Part shown: positions 57,138 to 57,624 of the stretch, piece by piece | Layout of the letters: every line of letters begins with the position of its first letter | Position numbering within the stretch: position 1 is the first letter of the stretch | Assembly: GCA_021813365.1 (NCBI GenBank) | Contig: JAKALB010000006.1 | Span: 1 to 57,624, forward strand | Origin: Pseudomonadota bacterium | GTDB lineage: Bacteria > Pseudomonadota > Alphaproteobacteria > Rhodobacterales > Rhodobacteraceae | DNA: 57,624 nt | Direction: 5' to 3' | Position numbers and translations under genes: made by a program | The notes under the pieces: generated by a model | The model's database searches: none | Seen by the model: only the letters and a program-made list of their open reading frames with translations | What the model was told of the DNA's origin: nothing

Positions 57138-57624
57138 CTACTCCGGTGTGGCATTGACGACGGGATGGCGAATGGAGCCGATGCCCTGCACGCCGGCCAC
57201 GACCACGTCGCCCGGCCAGAGCCATTCCTGCGGAATGCGGCCGGCGCCCACGCCCTGCGGCGTGCCGGTGGCGATGATGTCGCCCGGCTCCAGCGTGATG
57301 CCCTGGCTGATGTCGGAAATCAGGTCGTCGACCTTGAACAGCATGTGGCGCGTGTTCGATCGCTGCTTCTCGACTCCATTCACCGTCAGCCACAGGTCCA
57401 GCGCCTGTGGATCGGGGATCGCGTCGGCGGTGACGATGCAGGGGCCGAAGGGAGCGTAGGTATCCATGCCCTTGGAGTAGATCCACTGCCCGGCACGGCG
57501 GTTGTCGCGGGCCGAGATGTCGATCATGACCGAATAGCCGAAGATATGCGACAGCGCCTGCGTCTTGGTCACGCGACGGGCAGCGGTGCCGATGATGACG
57601 GCCAGTTCCACTTCCCAATCAAGC
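57138..57624 (-). CDS. Fumarylacetoacetate hydrolase (FAH) family protein, 5' end outside the window
   Basis: About 162 C-terminal codons of an FAH-family enzyme, cut by the window edge. The frame is open through the last base, where it reads LDWEVELAVIIG, the conserved metal-binding E-x-E strand. Then come ALSHIFGYSVMIDISARD, SKGMDTYAPFGPCIVTAD, LWLTVNGVEKQ, GDIIATGTPQGVG and LWPGDVVVAGVQGIGS. Members hydrolyse or decarboxylate 2-keto or ring-cleavage acids. The missing part is about 100-120 residues. It precedes nitrilase by three bases, so they are co-transcribed. Substrate unknown. Confidence 0.9.
   Translation of the reverse strand, partial: LDWEVELAVIIGTAARRVTKTQALSHIFGYSVMIDISARDNRRAGQWIYSKGMDTYAPFGPCIVTADAIPDPQALDLWLTVNGVEKQRSNTRHMLFKVDDLISDISQGITLEPGDIIATGTPQGVGAGRIPQEWLWPGDVVVAGVQGIGSIRHPVVNATPE

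Overview
The window is GC-rich (about two-thirds G+C by eye) and reads like an alphaproteobacterial chromosome, most likely Rhodobacterales and perhaps Paracoccus-like. The signs are long antisense open frames, tight ATGA/GTGA gene overlaps, a 74-nt tRNA-Cys(GCA), and two copies of an intergenic repeat carrying GGATATTTG that I associate with Rhodobacteraceae. No rRNA, CRISPR array, prophage or intact insertion sequence is visible.

Layout. 1-6.5 kb: the end of a C-P lyase (phosphonate) locus. phnM is on the plus strand. A convergent minus-strand operon carries a CYTH protein, phnC, phnD, two phnE genes and a hexapeptide acetyltransferase. 6.5-7.5 kb: decayed remnants of a PHP-type metallohydrolase N-domain and an ABC ATPase. 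7.5-11.4 kb: a complete binding-protein-dependent ABC importer of unknown substrate. 11.5-11.7 kb: an IS256-type transposase stump.

11.9-21.0 kb is the most unusual stretch: eight co-directional genes encoding a Ser/Thr kinase, an FHA protein, a PP2C phosphatase, a degenerate P-loop GTPase, a 701-aa dynamin-like GTPase, a third GTPase with a disordered tail, a 121-aa protein (possibly roadblock-like) and a 264-aa unknown. The kinase/FHA/phosphatase trio resembles the regulatory module of type VI secretion, but no secretion genes are present. Instead the trio is joined to three GTPases.

21.1-30.2 kb: a LacI-controlled catabolic operon (Gfo/Idh/MocA oxidoreductase, CoA transferase, enoyl-CoA hydratase, aldehyde dehydrogenase, two GMC oxidoreductases, LacI) with a LacI-type operator in front. 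30.4-35.7 kb: an FtsH-like protease, a hydroxypyruvate-isomerase-like TIM barrel, a sterol-desaturase/fatty-acid-hydroxylase protein and a second LacI regulator with palindromes upstream. 35.8-38.9 kb: tRNA-Cys and a molybdate locus (single-domain ModE-like regulator, modABC). 39.1-46 kb: a choline-kinase-like protein, a sarcosine/dimethylglycine dehydrogenase homologue, a small membrane protein, glpK-glpD and a PfkB-kinase remnant. 46.4-47.6 kb: an M29 aminopeptidase.

47.7-57.6 kb: a minus-strand catabolic cluster of an APC permease, two flavin reductases, a glutamine-synthetase-like enzyme, a TetR regulator, an SRPBCC-alpha/beta-hydrolase fusion, an acyl-CoA-dehydrogenase-like flavoprotein, a NicX-like ring-cleavage dioxygenase, a nitrilase and an FAH-family hydrolase running off the end. 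The set suggests degradation of a nitrogen-containing aromatic compound, possibly a pyridine or a nitrile. Striking inverted repeats lie in its two larger gaps.

No searches could be run. Family calls rest on motifs, lengths and context, and operon, operator and substrate statements are inferences.
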